NCBI RefSeq assembly: GCF_023634655.1
Contig: NZ_JAMKMS010000019.1
Span: forward strand, 19,582-83,581
Reading direction: 5' to 3'
Origin: Vibrio methylphosphonaticus
GTDB lineage: Bacteria; Pseudomonadota; Gammaproteobacteria; Enterobacterales; Vibrionaceae
Length of the DNA: 64,000 nucleotides
The notes beneath the pieces are model-generated. The model saw only the letters and a list, made by a program, of their open reading frames with translations. It had not been told where the DNA came from and did no database searches. Shown here in pieces: positions 1 through 7,847 of this stretch. Position numbers and translations under genes: made by a program. Numbering within the stretch: position 1 is the first letter of the stretch; each line of letters starts with the position of its first letter.

Positions 1-4
1 CCAA

Positions 5-772
5 CTAGTCTGCGCTGGTTGCAGCATAAGTACTCTCTTGATTGGTATTCGCTTGTTTGGTGGTGCTTTGATTAATCGTGCTTTGATTGATGTCGCTTTT
101 ATCAATTACTTGCAGTAATGGCGATTCTATCAAGGTACAGTCTTTTATCCACCACTGTTTTCGACATAGAGTGGTGAGTTTATTGGCTTGATGGCTCGTC
201 ACGACAATGCTTGAACCTAAGTCCAAGAGATCCTGTGCCATCGTCACCAGTCGTTCTATCGATTCTTGGTCAAGCGAGGCACTAGGTTCATCCATGAGCA
301 AAATAGAAGGCTTGAGCACCCAAGCTCTTGCCATTGCAACACGCTGTTTTTCACCTCCTGACAAAACAGAAACATGTTCGTCAGCAAGCGTTTCTAACCC
401 GACAAGTCGCAATGCCGCAATGACGTCTGCACGTTTGTCGTGGGCATTTTGTCGTCGGTGTTTTAAGCCATAAACAACGTTTTGATAGACTGTTCCATCA
501 AATAGGTAGGCAGACTGGTGCAAATAGATGACATCTTTTCGACCTGCACCAGACCACAAACGATTTAAAAAACCACCGTGCTTAGGGGTTATGACACCAC
601 TACTAGGCTTCAATAGCCCAGCTAAAATCTTAAGTAGGGTTGTTTTACCCACGCCGTTTGCGCCTTTTAGATAAATGGCGTCGTTGGGACCAATCGTCAA
701 ATCAGGGATATGGAAAAGCACGCGAGTGTTGAATCGCATGGAAATCTGCCTAGCTTTTAATTGTATTGTCAT
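5..772 (-). CDS. tupC: Tungstate-type ABC importer, ATP-binding subunit
   Basis: ATP-binding subunit that would energise import of tungstate (or a related oxyanion) with the permease and binding protein encoded upstream. The protein shows an ABC ATPase Walker A (GANGVGKTTLL), signature LSGGEKQRVAMAR and Walker B ILLMDEPSASLD, so it looks catalytically intact. An in-frame start exists at 838, but the ATG at 772 has an AGGA-type ribosome site 8-9 bases upstream and opens directly into the ABC fold (MTIQLKARQIS), so I prefer it (255 aa). The last ~30 residues are a low-complexity Asn/Gln/Ser/Thr tail encoded by a short DNA repeat, beyond the normal end of the fold. The gene is separated from tupB by 254 bp of repeats, unusual for this operon. 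Tungstate specificity is inferred from TupA; molybdate or vanadate cannot be excluded. Confidence 0.8.
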   Translation of the reverse strand: MTIQLKARQISMRFNTRVLFHIPDLTIGPNDAIYLKGANGVGKTTLLKILAGLLKPSSGVITPKHGGFLNRLWSGAGRKDVIYLHQSAYLFDGTVYQNVVYGLKHRRQNAHDKRADVIAALRLVGLETLADEHVSVLSGGEKQRVAMARAWVLKPSILLMDEPSASLDQESIERLVTMAQDLLDLGSSIVVTSHQANKLTTLCRKQWWIKDCTLIESPLLQVIDKSDINQSTINQSTTKQANTNQESTYAATSAD

Positions 773-865
773 TATTCTTGTAATCCTAAAGCAGAGCCGT
801 TGAATAAGTATAGTGGTTGAATGATAATTCGTAGCCACCTTCGAGCCCTGAATGTCCAGGTGTTT

Positions 866-948
866 TGCGATATAGTGTTGCTTAGCGATATTGTTTTTTA
901 GCGATAATGTCTCTTAGCGATAGTATGACTTAGCGAATATGTCACTCA
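866..948. repeat. 16-bp tandem repeat, about five copies
   Basis: The core GCGATA recurs at 867, 885, 901 and 917, with GCGAAT at 933: a degenerate repeat of mostly 16 bp with consensus TAGCGATANTGTNNCT. It lies in the tupB-tupC spacer. Function unknown. Confidence 0.7.
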
Positions 949-952
949 CTAA

Positions 953-974
953 ACCGCTAAGAGTTGTTAGCGGT
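953..974. other. Inverted repeat in the tupB-tupC spacer
   Basis: ACCGCTAA (953-960) and TTAGCGGT (967-974) form a perfect 8-bp stem with a 6-base loop. It shares the TTAGCG core with the adjacent 16-bp repeat. It could weakly terminate or stabilise mRNA between tupB and tupC; no convincing U-tract follows on the minus strand. Confidence 0.45.
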
Positions 975-1026
975 CGAAGCATGACTGGTCACTCAAGCCT
1001 TACTTGTAATAGTAATCGTCATATTG

Positions 1027-1728
1027 CTAATGGGTCCGCAGCACGCCTTTGCCTCTCATTGATGAAAGCATGAAGTTTAAAACTAACGCGAGAAGCAATA
1101 GGACTATCCCTAGCGCGACCCCTTGAGCAAACGCCCCTTTATGACTTTCCATTGCGATAGCAGTAGGGATGTTTCTCGTGAGCCCCATAATATTGCCACC
1201 CACCATCATCGAACATCCGACTTCTGTGACGATACGAGAAAATCCCGCGACCACGGCTGCAAGCAAAGGAAAGCGAGACTCCCAAATGAGTGTCATCAAG
1301 GTTCGAGTTCTAGACACCCCCAACGTGATTGAGGTCTCCATTGCTCTTCGGTCGGTACTTTGCAAAGCGCCATGCATCATAGACACCAGTACTGGAAAGC
1401 AAATTAGCATTTGTCCAATAATCATCGCTTTTTGGGTAAACAGCATTTGCCAGTCACCTAATGGCCCTGAACGAGAAAGCAGCATATAAAGCAATAAGCC
1501 GATAACTACGGTCGGGATAGCTTGCAGCGTATTAACGAGAGAGAGCAGCATCCATTTGCCCGGAAAGTTACTGTAAGCGAGCAAGTAAGAAAATAGGATC
1601 GCAGGCAAAACCACCAACGAGACTGCAGAAATAGAGACACTAAAAGACACTGCGACAATTTTCCACAGCTCTCGATCTAGGCTAAATAGGAGGCCAAAGG
1701 CCTCCATGGTTGTTTCAGTAATACTCAT
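1027..1728 (-). CDS. tupB: Tungstate-type ABC importer, permease subunit
   Basis: Inner-membrane permease of an oxyanion importer. The 233-residue protein has about five to six hydrophobic segments and the binding-protein-dependent permease motif region (ETSITLGVSRTRTLMTLIWES, roughly residues 131-151), the cytoplasmic EAA loop that docks on the ATPase. Size and order (binding protein, permease, ATPase) match the TupABC/WtpABC families. Its ATG overlaps the tupA stop codon by one base, which implies translational coupling. Substrate assignment comes from the neighbouring TupA-like binding protein and is inferred. Confidence 0.82.
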   Translation of the reverse strand: MSITETTMEAFGLLFSLDRELWKIVAVSFSVSISAVSLVVLPAILFSYLLAYSNFPGKWMLLSLVNTLQAIPTVVIGLLLYMLLSRSGPLGDWQMLFTQKAMIIGQMLICFPVLVSMMHGALQSTDRRAMETSITLGVSRTRTLMTLIWESRFPLLAAVVAGFSRIVTEVGCSMMVGGNIMGLTRNIPTAIAMESHKGAFAQGVALGIVLLLLALVLNFMLSSMRGKGVLRTH

Positions 1729-2561
1729 TAATTATTGGATTTCTCTGCATTAGCAACAAACAACTGTTCACCCATTTTGCGATAGCTGTTGATCATTGTC
1801 TGGCCTTTGTCTGAAACTAACCACTGACTTAACGCCTTCGCGCCTGCCGTGTTGAGCGTCGGGAAGCGAGCAGGGTTGACCAAAATAACTTGGTAAGGGT
1901 TGAATAGCTGTTTGTCGCCTTCAAAAAGTACGGCTAAATCGAGCTTTGCTTGGTAGGCGAGCCAAGTACCGCGGTCAGTCATGGTGTAGCCCTGCATTTC
2001 TGATGCCATATTGAGCGTTGGCCCCATGCCTTGTCCAACCGAGCGGTAACCTGCAAAGTTTGGTTCAATTTTTGTTTGTTGCCAAATTAGCAGTTCTTTC
2101 TTATGCGTGCCTGAGTCGTCGCCTCGTGAGATAAAAATCGCATTCGTTTTGGCAATGCTATCGAACACTTGATCGATACTCTTTTGGTCGTGGACGTTAG
2201 CTGGATCTTTTTCAGGACCGACGATGACAAAATCGTTGTACATCACTTTATGGGGTTCGATACCATAACCGGCTTTGACAAAGGCAGCCTCAGCTTTAGG
2301 GGCGTGAGTCATCACTAAGTCAACATCCCCGTTTTCACCCATTCGAAGTGATTTTCCGGTACCAGCAGCAATAATGTCGACTTGGTATCCTGTTTCTTTT
2401 GTAAATTCAGGTAATAGGTAGTCTAACAAACCAGAATGATAAGTACTTGTGGTGGTCGCGAGTCTGACGTGAGGGAGTTCGCTTTGAAGAGTTTCTGCAT
2501 AAGCCGATACAGAAAGTGCTGCCACGGAAAGGGCTGAAACCATCAAATGAGGGAGCTTCAT
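1728..2561 (-). CDS. tupA: Tungstate-type periplasmic binding protein
   Basis: Periplasmic binding protein that would capture tungstate and deliver it to TupB. It begins with a signal peptide (MKLPHLMVSALSVAALSVSAYA). The mature part opens with LATTTSTYHSGLLDYLLPEF, the TTTST...SGLLD pattern characteristic of TupA proteins, and contains further anion-site-like stretches (AAGTGKSLRMGENGDVDLV, SRGDDSGTHKKE). An upstream in-frame ATG at 2573 lacks a ribosome site; the ATG at 2561 has GGAT at a suitable distance and starts the signal peptide, so it is preferred (277 aa). First gene of the leftward operon behind a sigma-54-type promoter. A vanadate-binding relative is the main alternative. Confidence 0.82.
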   Translation of the reverse strand: MKLPHLMVSALSVAALSVSAYAETLQSELPHVRLATTTSTYHSGLLDYLLPEFTKETGYQVDIIAAGTGKSLRMGENGDVDLVMTHAPKAEAAFVKAGYGIEPHKVMYNDFVIVGPEKDPANVHDQKSIDQVFDSIAKTNAIFISRGDDSGTHKKELLIWQQTKIEPNFAGYRSVGQGMGPTLNMASEMQGYTMTDRGTWLAYQAKLDLAVLFEGDKQLFNPYQVILVNPARFPTLNTAGAKALSQWLVSDKGQTMINSYRKMGEQLFVANAEKSNN

Positions 2562-2625
2562 AATGTTATCCATTTTTGTCTATTTTTATAGGAGAGCGTA
2601 ATGCTCGGGGTGACACAGCATACTA

Positions 2626-2641
2626 AGCAAAGACAATGCCA
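2626..2641 (-). promoter_or_regulatory. Sigma-54 (-24/-12) promoter for tupABC
   Basis: Read on the minus strand the sequence is TGGCATTGTCTTTGCT: the GG (-24) and GC (-12) dinucleotides have exactly the sigma-54 spacing and TGGCA and TTGCT match consensus. Predicted start of transcription is near 2615, about 54 bases before the tupA ATG. A sigma-54 activator gene lies divergently. Confidence 0.7.
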
Positions 2642-2672
2642 TAATTTTTATAGGAAAAAAGTGGCAAAGTGC

Positions 2673-2733
2673 GACATTTTGCTAAATTTTTCCTGAGTTA
2701 AACTACAATTAGTTTGAGCTGGGACAAAATGTC
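2673..2733. promoter_or_regulatory. Paired GACA-N3-TGTC operators upstream of tupA
   Basis: Site 1 at 2673-2683 reads GACATTTTGCT and site 2 at 2723-2733 reads GACAAAATGTC, an exact GACA-N3-TGTC palindrome. The two lie within a perfect 11-bp inverted repeat pair (GCGACATTTTG at 2671-2681, CAAAATGTCGC at 2725-2735). Centres are 50 bp apart and about 63 and 113 bp upstream of the predicted tup start, a normal distance for a sigma-54 activator. The same palindrome recurs before the formate dehydrogenase operon. Confidence 0.6.
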
Positions 2734-2804
2734 GCAATGTTAGTAAGGATATTTTGATTCATATTGGTACACTCTGTCTTAAATGGGAATAATAACAAGT
2801 ATTT

Positions 2805-4265
2805 ATGGCATTCTTTGATTCTTCGGAAAAAACGCATTTGCAAGCTTCTCCATATCTGGCCTTCTCTGTTCTTATCGTTGACGATGAAGTAGGAATGCAG
2901 ACCGTTTTAAAAAAGGCATTAAGCAAAGGTTTTGGTCATGTAGAAACCGCAGGTAGCGTTGAGGAAGCTGAAGCGTTGCGGGTTGAGCATCATTTTGATC
3001 TGATTGTTCTCGATATTAATCTTCCGGGTCGTTCTGGTATCGAATGGGAAGAGGCGTTCAATGATGCTGACCGTAAGGCTGACATTATATTTATGACTGG
3101 TTACGCGGATTTAGACGTTGCCATCAGTGCGCTTAAGTTGGGCGCTTCGGATTTTATTTTGAAGCCGTTTAACCTTCAGCAAATGCTCCAAGCGGTGAGT
3201 CGCTGCATGGACAAGCGACTAGCGGAGCGGGTCACCGTTGCACTTAACCACGATATTAACCGCCGGGTGACGAAAGACTTAATCGGTTCTTCTATTAAAA
3301 CGACACAACTAAAACAGTTGATCAGTCAGTTTGCGCCTTCAAAGGCGTCGGTGTTGATTGAGGGCGAGTCAGGAACCGGTAAAGAGTTGGTCGCACGAGG
3401 GCTTCATGATGCCAGTAAACGAAAGGGACCTTATGTCGCAATTAACTGTGGAGCGTTAGCGCCAGAGTTACTAGAAAGTGAACTGTTTGGCCATGCTGCT
3501 GGGGCATTTACAGGGGCGAAAAAAAGCCGCGAAGGGCTATTTAGAGTGGCGAGTGGCGGCACGTTGTTTTTAGATGAAATTGGTGAGATGCCATTGGCTA
3601 TGCAAGCATCGTTACTTAGAGTACTTGAACAGCGCACCGTAAGACCCGTTGGCACCGAGCGAGAAATCAGTGTAGATGTGCGAATTGTCGCGGCCACAAA
3701 CCGAAATCTACAACAAGAAGTCGAAGACGGTAAATTTAGACAGGATCTATTCTATCGTTTGAATGTATTAAAGATTGAAGTTCCAGCATTACGCACGCGA
3801 CTTAGTGATCTGAACGAATTAGTGCCTTATCTGACAAGAATGCTGGCCAAAGAGCTGGGTATTGAAGAACCCAATTGGGCACATGAAGATATGTATGCCA
3901 TGCAAGATTATGATTGGCCGGGCAACGTACGAGAGCTCAAAAATATGTTAGAGCGTTGCATATTGCTGAACAAGCCACCAGCCCATTACTTTAGAGAGCT
4001 TAATGGCCCAGCGGTCAGCGCCGCGATAACCTTATCATCCAATGACATCACCACACTACCAACTACAAGTACAGGCGGTGAGTCTCAATTTGGCTATCCT
4101 GATTCATGGTCACTAAAAGATGTCGAGAAGGCTCACATACAACAAGTCATGGACTTCCATTCCGGCAATAAATCTGCAGCGTCTCGAGATTTGGGAGTGG
4201 CCAGGAAGACATTAGAGCGCAAATACAAAGAATGGGATGATAGTGGATTGTCGAATGAGGATTAA
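2805..4265 (+). CDS. Sigma-54-dependent response regulator (NtrC family)
   Basis: Cytoplasmic transcription activator of the NtrC type, 486 aa. Residues ~21-130 are a receiver with acidic pair D26-D27, phospho-acceptor D70, T98 and K120. Residues ~155-395 are a sigma-54 AAA+ domain with Walker A GESGTGKE, the GAFTGA loop that contacts sigma-54, and Walker B GGTLFLDEIGEMP. A Fis-type helix-turn-helix closes the protein (NKSAASRDLGVARKTLERKY). All key residues are present, so it should be active when phosphorylated. The histidine kinase gene overlaps its 3' end, making a cognate pair. It is divergent from tupABC, whose promoter is sigma-54 type, so direct control of tup is likely. Ribosome site is weak. 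It is the only sigma-54 activator in the window. Confidence 0.93.
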   Translation: MAFFDSSEKTHLQASPYLAFSVLIVDDEVGMQTVLKKALSKGFGHVETAGSVEEAEALRVEHHFDLIVLDINLPGRSGIEWEEAFNDADRKADIIFMTGYADLDVAISALKLGASDFILKPFNLQQMLQAVSRCMDKRLAERVTVALNHDINRRVTKDLIGSSIKTTQLKQLISQFAPSKASVLIEGESGTGKELVARGLHDASKRKGPYVAINCGALAPELLESELFGHAAGAFTGAKKSREGLFRVASGGTLFLDEIGEMPLAMQASLLRVLEQRTVRPVGTEREISVDVRIVAATNRNLQQEVEDGKFRQDLFYRLNVLKIEVPALRTRLSDLNELVPYLTRMLAKELGIEEPNWAHEDMYAMQDYDWPGNVRELKNMLERCILLNKPPAHYFRELNGPAVSAAITLSSNDITTLPTTSTGGESQFGYPDSWSLKDVEKAHIQQVMDFHSGNKSAASRDLGVARKTLERKYKEWDDSGLSNED

Positions 4266-6312
4266 CAGTTATTTCGTCAGTCGATGGCGATTTCGCACAC
4301 AAACGATGGTGCGTTATCGCTTATTATTTCTTACGTCAGCACCGATTGTCCTTACGCTTATTGCAATGTTCGCGATTACGGCTTATTGGTCGATTCACTA
4401 TACTTGGCAAAGTGCCTTGGTTGATGTGGGTGAACGACTAAATATTGTCACTGACAAATTGGACAGCTTGCAATCCGAACAGCACGAACATCTACAATCG
4501 TTTTCAGAATCGTATGAGTTTAGAACGCGCCTTGCGCATATTCAGTCTTCCCAAGAGTTTGACGAATGGGTTAAGTTACAAAATTCGCGCTATCAACTCG
4601 ATTTTTTACGTTGGATTCCGGTTCAAAGTTTGTCTGAGACTAAAGGCGCTAGTGATGAACAAACTGACGCTCGTCAATACCGAGCGATGGCCAGCCAGCA
4701 CTCTTTTTTTGATGTATTGACGCGTGAAGATGCGTTTGCTTTAGAACCTCAAATTGCCGAGCATTCTGAGGTGCGCCATCAGTCAACACAAGCGTTAGAA
4801 ACCCGCTCACTGGTTAGCCGATCAGTGGTCATTATATTTGATGAAAGCAGTCAGGTGGTTGGTTATCTTGATGGTGGGGTATTACTCAATAACAACGCTA
4901 AGCTGGTCGATAGCATTCGAGACACCATCTATCCGGAAACAAGCCAAGCTCGCCACGTTAGGGGCACAGTCACGATCTTTTTAGAAGACTTACGTATAGC
5001 GACTAATGTTCCGATTGACGAGTCATATCAGGGTCGAAGAGCAATAGGCACTGACATATCGGAAGAGGTTCGACAACGTGTTCTAGAGCAAGGTCAGAGT
5101 TGGATCGACAAAGCCTATGTCTATGATACTTGGTATATTGCAGGCTATGACGCACTGCGTGATAGGGATAATAATATAATTGGTATCGCTTATACGGGTT
5201 ATCGAGCGTGGCCACTACTCAAAACCTATTTAACCAATGTAGGTGAAGTCACCGCAATCATCGTTACTATCTTGCTGCTGTCGGGTTTTATTGTCTACCG
5301 AGGTGCACGAGGTCTTTTTAAACCGATTGAGCAAATACACCGTGTCGTTAAAATGGTACAGCTTGGTAAAGATGAAGAACGCATCGGTGATATTGGCTTA
5401 GACAGTCAGCATGAGTTGAGCCAACTTGCTCGGCAATTCGATAATATGCTCAATCAGTTACAATTTCGTAATGAGCAAATTCAAGAAGCGGCTCATGAAC
5501 TAGAAGCGAAAGTTGCGTCAAGAACGGCAAGCTTGAAAGAAAAAACTGATCAATTAGAACTGCATATTCACTTGTTGAATCAAACCAAAGATAAGCTAAT
5601 TGTAAATGAAAAACTGGCGGCGTTGGGAGAGCTAACCGCCGGCATTGCCCATGAAATTAATAATCCTACAGCGGTCATTCTTGGAAATGTAGAACTGCTA
5701 AAGTTTGAGCTTGGTGAAGACGTCAGTGCCGTTGAGGAAGAAGTGGATGCGATCTTGGAGCAGATTGATCGCATCCGTAATATTACCCGGAGTTTATTGC
5801 AGTACAGTCGGCACGGGGGGGTGCAAGATGAAGTCACGTGGCAGCACGTTAATCCGATCGTCGATGAAAGCGTGACTTTAGTACGTACGGGTTCTAAGAA
5901 ACGCGATGTTGAATTCTACGTGGATTTACATGCCAAAACCCCAGTTGAGATCAATCGTCACCAATTGCTACAAATTCTAGTGAACCTGCAAATGAACGCT
6001 ATACATGCTATGCAGGGAAAAGGGCGCCTCACGGTATTAAGTGAAGATTGGATTGAGGGGAGCGATAAAATTGGTGCGCTCATTCATATTATTGATGAGG
6101 GCTGTGGGATATCAGAGGCCAACTTGAAGCGAATTTTTGATCCATTTTTTACCACCAAACGTGATGGTACGGGACTAGGTTTATCCGTATCACAGAGTAT
6201 TTTGAGTCAAACGGGTGGCGAGATAAAGGTAAAATCCGAACTAGGCAAAGGAAGCCAATTTACCTTGTACTTACCTAATAAAACGGACCATCATCTGCTA
6301 GTTAGTAGTTAG
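4255..6312 (+). CDS. Membrane sensor histidine kinase
   Basis: Inner-membrane sensor kinase partner of the preceding regulator. N-terminal TM helix (RLLFLTSAPIVLTLIAMFAI), a ~270-residue periplasmic sensor region probably of the double-Cache type, second TM (AIIVTILLLSGFIV), HAMP linker, coiled coil, then a kinase core: H-box GIAHEINNP (phospho-His about residue 466), N-box LVNLQMNAIHAM, G1 DEGCGIS, F-box FDPFFTTK and G2 GTGLGLSV. Starts at 4237, 4255 and 4306 are possible; 4255 has GGA spaced about 8 bases and overlaps the regulator stop by 11 bp, so translation is probably coupled. The core resembles NtrB/DctB-type kinases that pair with sigma-54 regulators. The ligand is unknown; formate, another carboxylate or an oxyanion are guesses from context. 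The stop codon lies inside a heptamer repeat. Confidence 0.92.
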   Translation: MRINSYFVSRWRFRTQTMVRYRLLFLTSAPIVLTLIAMFAITAYWSIHYTWQSALVDVGERLNIVTDKLDSLQSEQHEHLQSFSESYEFRTRLAHIQSSQEFDEWVKLQNSRYQLDFLRWIPVQSLSETKGASDEQTDARQYRAMASQHSFFDVLTREDAFALEPQIAEHSEVRHQSTQALETRSLVSRSVVIIFDESSQVVGYLDGGVLLNNNAKLVDSIRDTIYPETSQARHVRGTVTIFLEDLRIATNVPIDESYQGRRAIGTDISEEVRQRVLEQGQSWIDKAYVYDTWYIAGYDALRDRDNNIIGIAYTGYRAWPLLKTYLTNVGEVTAIIVTILLLSGFIVYRGARGLFKPIEQIHRVVKMVQLGKDEERIGDIGLDSQHELSQLARQFDNMLNQLQFRNEQIQEAAHELEAKVASRTASLKEKTDQLELHIHLLNQTKDKLIVNEKLAALGELTAGIAHEINNPTAVILGNVELLKFELGEDVSAVEEEVDAILEQIDRIRNITRSLLQYSRHGGVQDEVTWQHVNPIVDESVTLVRTGSKKRDVEFYVDLHAKTPVEINRHQLLQILVNLQMNAIHAMQGKGRLTVLSEDWIEGSDKIGALIHIIDEGCGISEANLKRIFDPFFTTKRDGTGLGLSVSQSILSQTGGEIKVKSELGKGSQFTLYLPNKTDHHLLVSS

Positions 6313-6363
6313 TAGTTAGTAGTTAGTAGTTAGTAGTTAGTAGTTAGTAGTTAGTAGTTAGTA
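6301..6363. repeat. Nine-copy heptamer microsatellite GTTAGTA
   Basis: Nine exact head-to-tail copies of GTTAGTA run from 6301 to 6363, beginning inside the last codons of the histidine kinase gene and including its TAG stop (6310-6312). Because the unit contains TAG or TAA in several frames, copy-number change would alter only the last few residues. Such perfect 7-mers are prone to slippage. Confidence 0.95.
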
Positions 6364-6373
6364 GTATTACCAA

Positions 6374-6401
6374 TAGAGAGCCATCATCCCCTGGCTCTCT
6401 A
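6374..6401. terminator. Hairpin between convergent genes
   Basis: TAGAGAGCCA (6374-6383) pairs perfectly with TGGCTCTCTA (6392-6401) around an 8-base loop. It separates the rightward kinase gene from the leftward exported-protein operon and contains the stop codon of the latter. No strong U-tract on either side, so termination strength is uncertain. Confidence 0.5.
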
Positions 6402-6878
6402 CCTAACGCACTCGGTGCTCCACTCAAGGCGCATTACCAATTCACCCGCTGGGATTTGTGATTCATCAAGATCAATCCTTGCTTGAATGTATATCATGTC
6501 ATCCTGGGCGAGTTGCTGTTTGTCGAGTACAACCCCATCACGCCAATAATCGACGTCACCCTCATAAGACTGAGGTACGTCGACTTTAAAACGAATACGT
6601 GAAGGGGGTATTCGGGAAGATAATTCGCCAAAGTCTGCGTAATTGAGTTTGAGCCTGATTTGACCTTCTTCAATGTTATTCTCCGCACGTAACTGGATAG
6701 CACGCCCCGTGTATTGCTGCCCAAAGGAGACCTCACCAGCTTGATCTATGACCTCTATACCACAGCGTTCCGGTACATGTGCATTAAATCGTAATTCACC
6801 AGCGCGATCCGTTCCTGCACTTATACACTCAGAGGTTAAGAGGCTAAGGGTCATCAAGAGTTGTATTAGAGACTTCAT
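6399..6878 (-). CDS. Exported two-cysteine beta-rich protein (unrecognised)
   Basis: I do not recognise this family. The 159-residue product has a signal peptide (MKSLIQLLMTLSLLTSECISA) followed by a beta-rich domain whose start, GELRFNAHVPERCGIEV, closely parallels the 7326-7844 product (GEVYFRADVESQCGIKV) and the 14540-15037 product. It keeps one cysteine in the N-terminal strand and one near the C terminus (WSTECVR), suggesting a disulfide joining first and last strands as in pilin-like sandwiches. Last gene of a five-gene leftward set, 9 bp after its neighbour. A structural or adhesive subunit is possible; there is no direct functional evidence. Confidence 0.72.
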   Translation of the reverse strand: MKSLIQLLMTLSLLTSECISAGTDRAGELRFNAHVPERCGIEVIDQAGEVSFGQQYTGRAIQLRAENNIEEGQIRLKLNYADFGELSSRIPPSRIRFKVDVPQSYEGDVDYWRDGVVLDKQQLAQDDMIYIQARIDLDESQIPAGELVMRLEWSTECVR

Positions 6879-6887
6879 TGTTACTTT

Positions 6888-7283
6888 TTACACCATTAGC
6901 TGCACTAGGAAATCATGCACCGCTGCATTTAAGTCACGGAGTTCACTATGTACGTTATGGCGGTTACTATCGATAATATAGGTCGTTTTCACCACGACGT
7001 TTTTGTCATCATATTGGTATTGAATAACCGCATCACAATGGATGTTTCGATGTTCAAATGCCTCGACGGTCCGAGTATAATTGACGCGACTGGTTTGTTG
7101 ATCGGCTTTGATCAGTGTCCAGTCTAATAAATCGTGATTGGCAAGCGCGTCAAACAATCGTTGTTCGTGGGTTTTTAGTGCCTCTTGGCACACGAGTTGA
7201 TAATGGGCCAATTGCTCAGGTGGCAGCACCTGAGCAGAGGCGTTAAGCGTCAGTGATGACGCTAATAGTAAAGATGTCTTCAA
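6888..7283 (-). CDS. Exported protein, TTG start (unrecognised)
   Basis: Unrecognised 131-residue protein with a short signal peptide (MKTSLLLASSLTLNASA, mature N terminus probably QVLPPEQ). The start is TTG: it follows an AGGA ribosome site, an in-frame stop lies three codons further up, and no other early Met exists, so TTG is the only plausible start. The mature protein is mixed alpha/beta with two cysteines (LVCQEAL, NIHCDAV). It sits in the middle of the exported-protein operon between the two related beta-rich genes, suggesting a periplasmic accessory or chaperone role, which is inference from context only. Confidence 0.68.
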   Translation of the reverse strand: MKTSLLLASSLTLNASAQVLPPEQLAHYQLVCQEALKTHEQRLFDALANHDLLDWTLIKADQQTSRVNYTRTVEAFEHRNIHCDAVIQYQYDDKNVVVKTTYIIDSNRHNVHSELRDLNAAVHDFLVQLMV

Positions 7284-7325
7284 AATGCGATCCTATACAT
7301 TTTACCTCATGAAATATAATCAGCC

Positions 7326-7844
7326 CTATGAAATACAATAAGCCGTCCATTCTGTTTCTAGGACGATGTCGTCTTTTGCGATAGCATCGGCCTCATCAAG
7401 TTCGATCTTTGCTTTAATATCTAGTTTCTGTCCGCCACTTAATTCATCATGATTGAATGTTTGTCCAACGAGCCAATCTGATGCTGAGCCTTCTTTATCG
7501 ACGTCGCCAGATACTTTAAAGTGAAACAGCTGGTTATGAATCGGGGCGAAATAGTCCTGATCGTCAAAATCTATATCGGTGAGTTTTAACCGAACTTGGC
7601 CGTCATGATTATTGTTTATGATTTTAATTTGTGCAGCATCATCGCCATACTCCCTAAACCCAAGGCTACCGTTATCTTTTTCTACTTTGATGCCACACTG
7701 TGATTCAACATCTGCTCTAAAATAGACTTCACCTCTGTCATTGTCGTCGGCGTAACTCAAATTAGTGACGAATAAAGATGACGCGATTAAGCTCACCGCA
7801 GTGAAGGATAGTGTGGTTTTTTTGGGGTTATTATTGTTAGTCAT
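7326..7844 (-). CDS. Exported two-cysteine beta-rich protein (unrecognised)
   Basis: A 172-residue exported protein. The signal peptide ends near LSYADDNDRG; the mature domain begins GEVYFRADVESQCGIKVEK and ends ETEWTAYCIS, giving one cysteine at each end. It aligns by eye with the 6399-6878 product and more distantly with the 14540-15037 product: shared G-E-V/L-x-F start, CGI, a G-x-x-G-F turn, an N-rich I-x-N-N turn and a C-terminal Cys. Highly acidic. The ribosome site GGAG overlaps the end of the upstream gene. The fold suggests a pilin-like or coat-like subunit, but no usher, chaperone-usher pair or sortase is nearby. Function unknown. Confidence 0.75.
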   Translation of the reverse strand: MTNNNNPKKTTLSFTAVSLIASSLFVTNLSYADDNDRGEVYFRADVESQCGIKVEKDNGSLGFREYGDDAAQIKIINNNHDGQVRLKLTDIDFDDQDYFAPIHNQLFHFKVSGDVDKEGSASDWLVGQTFNHDELSGGQKLDIKAKIELDEADAIAKDDIVLETEWTAYCIS

Positions 7845-7847
7845 GTA

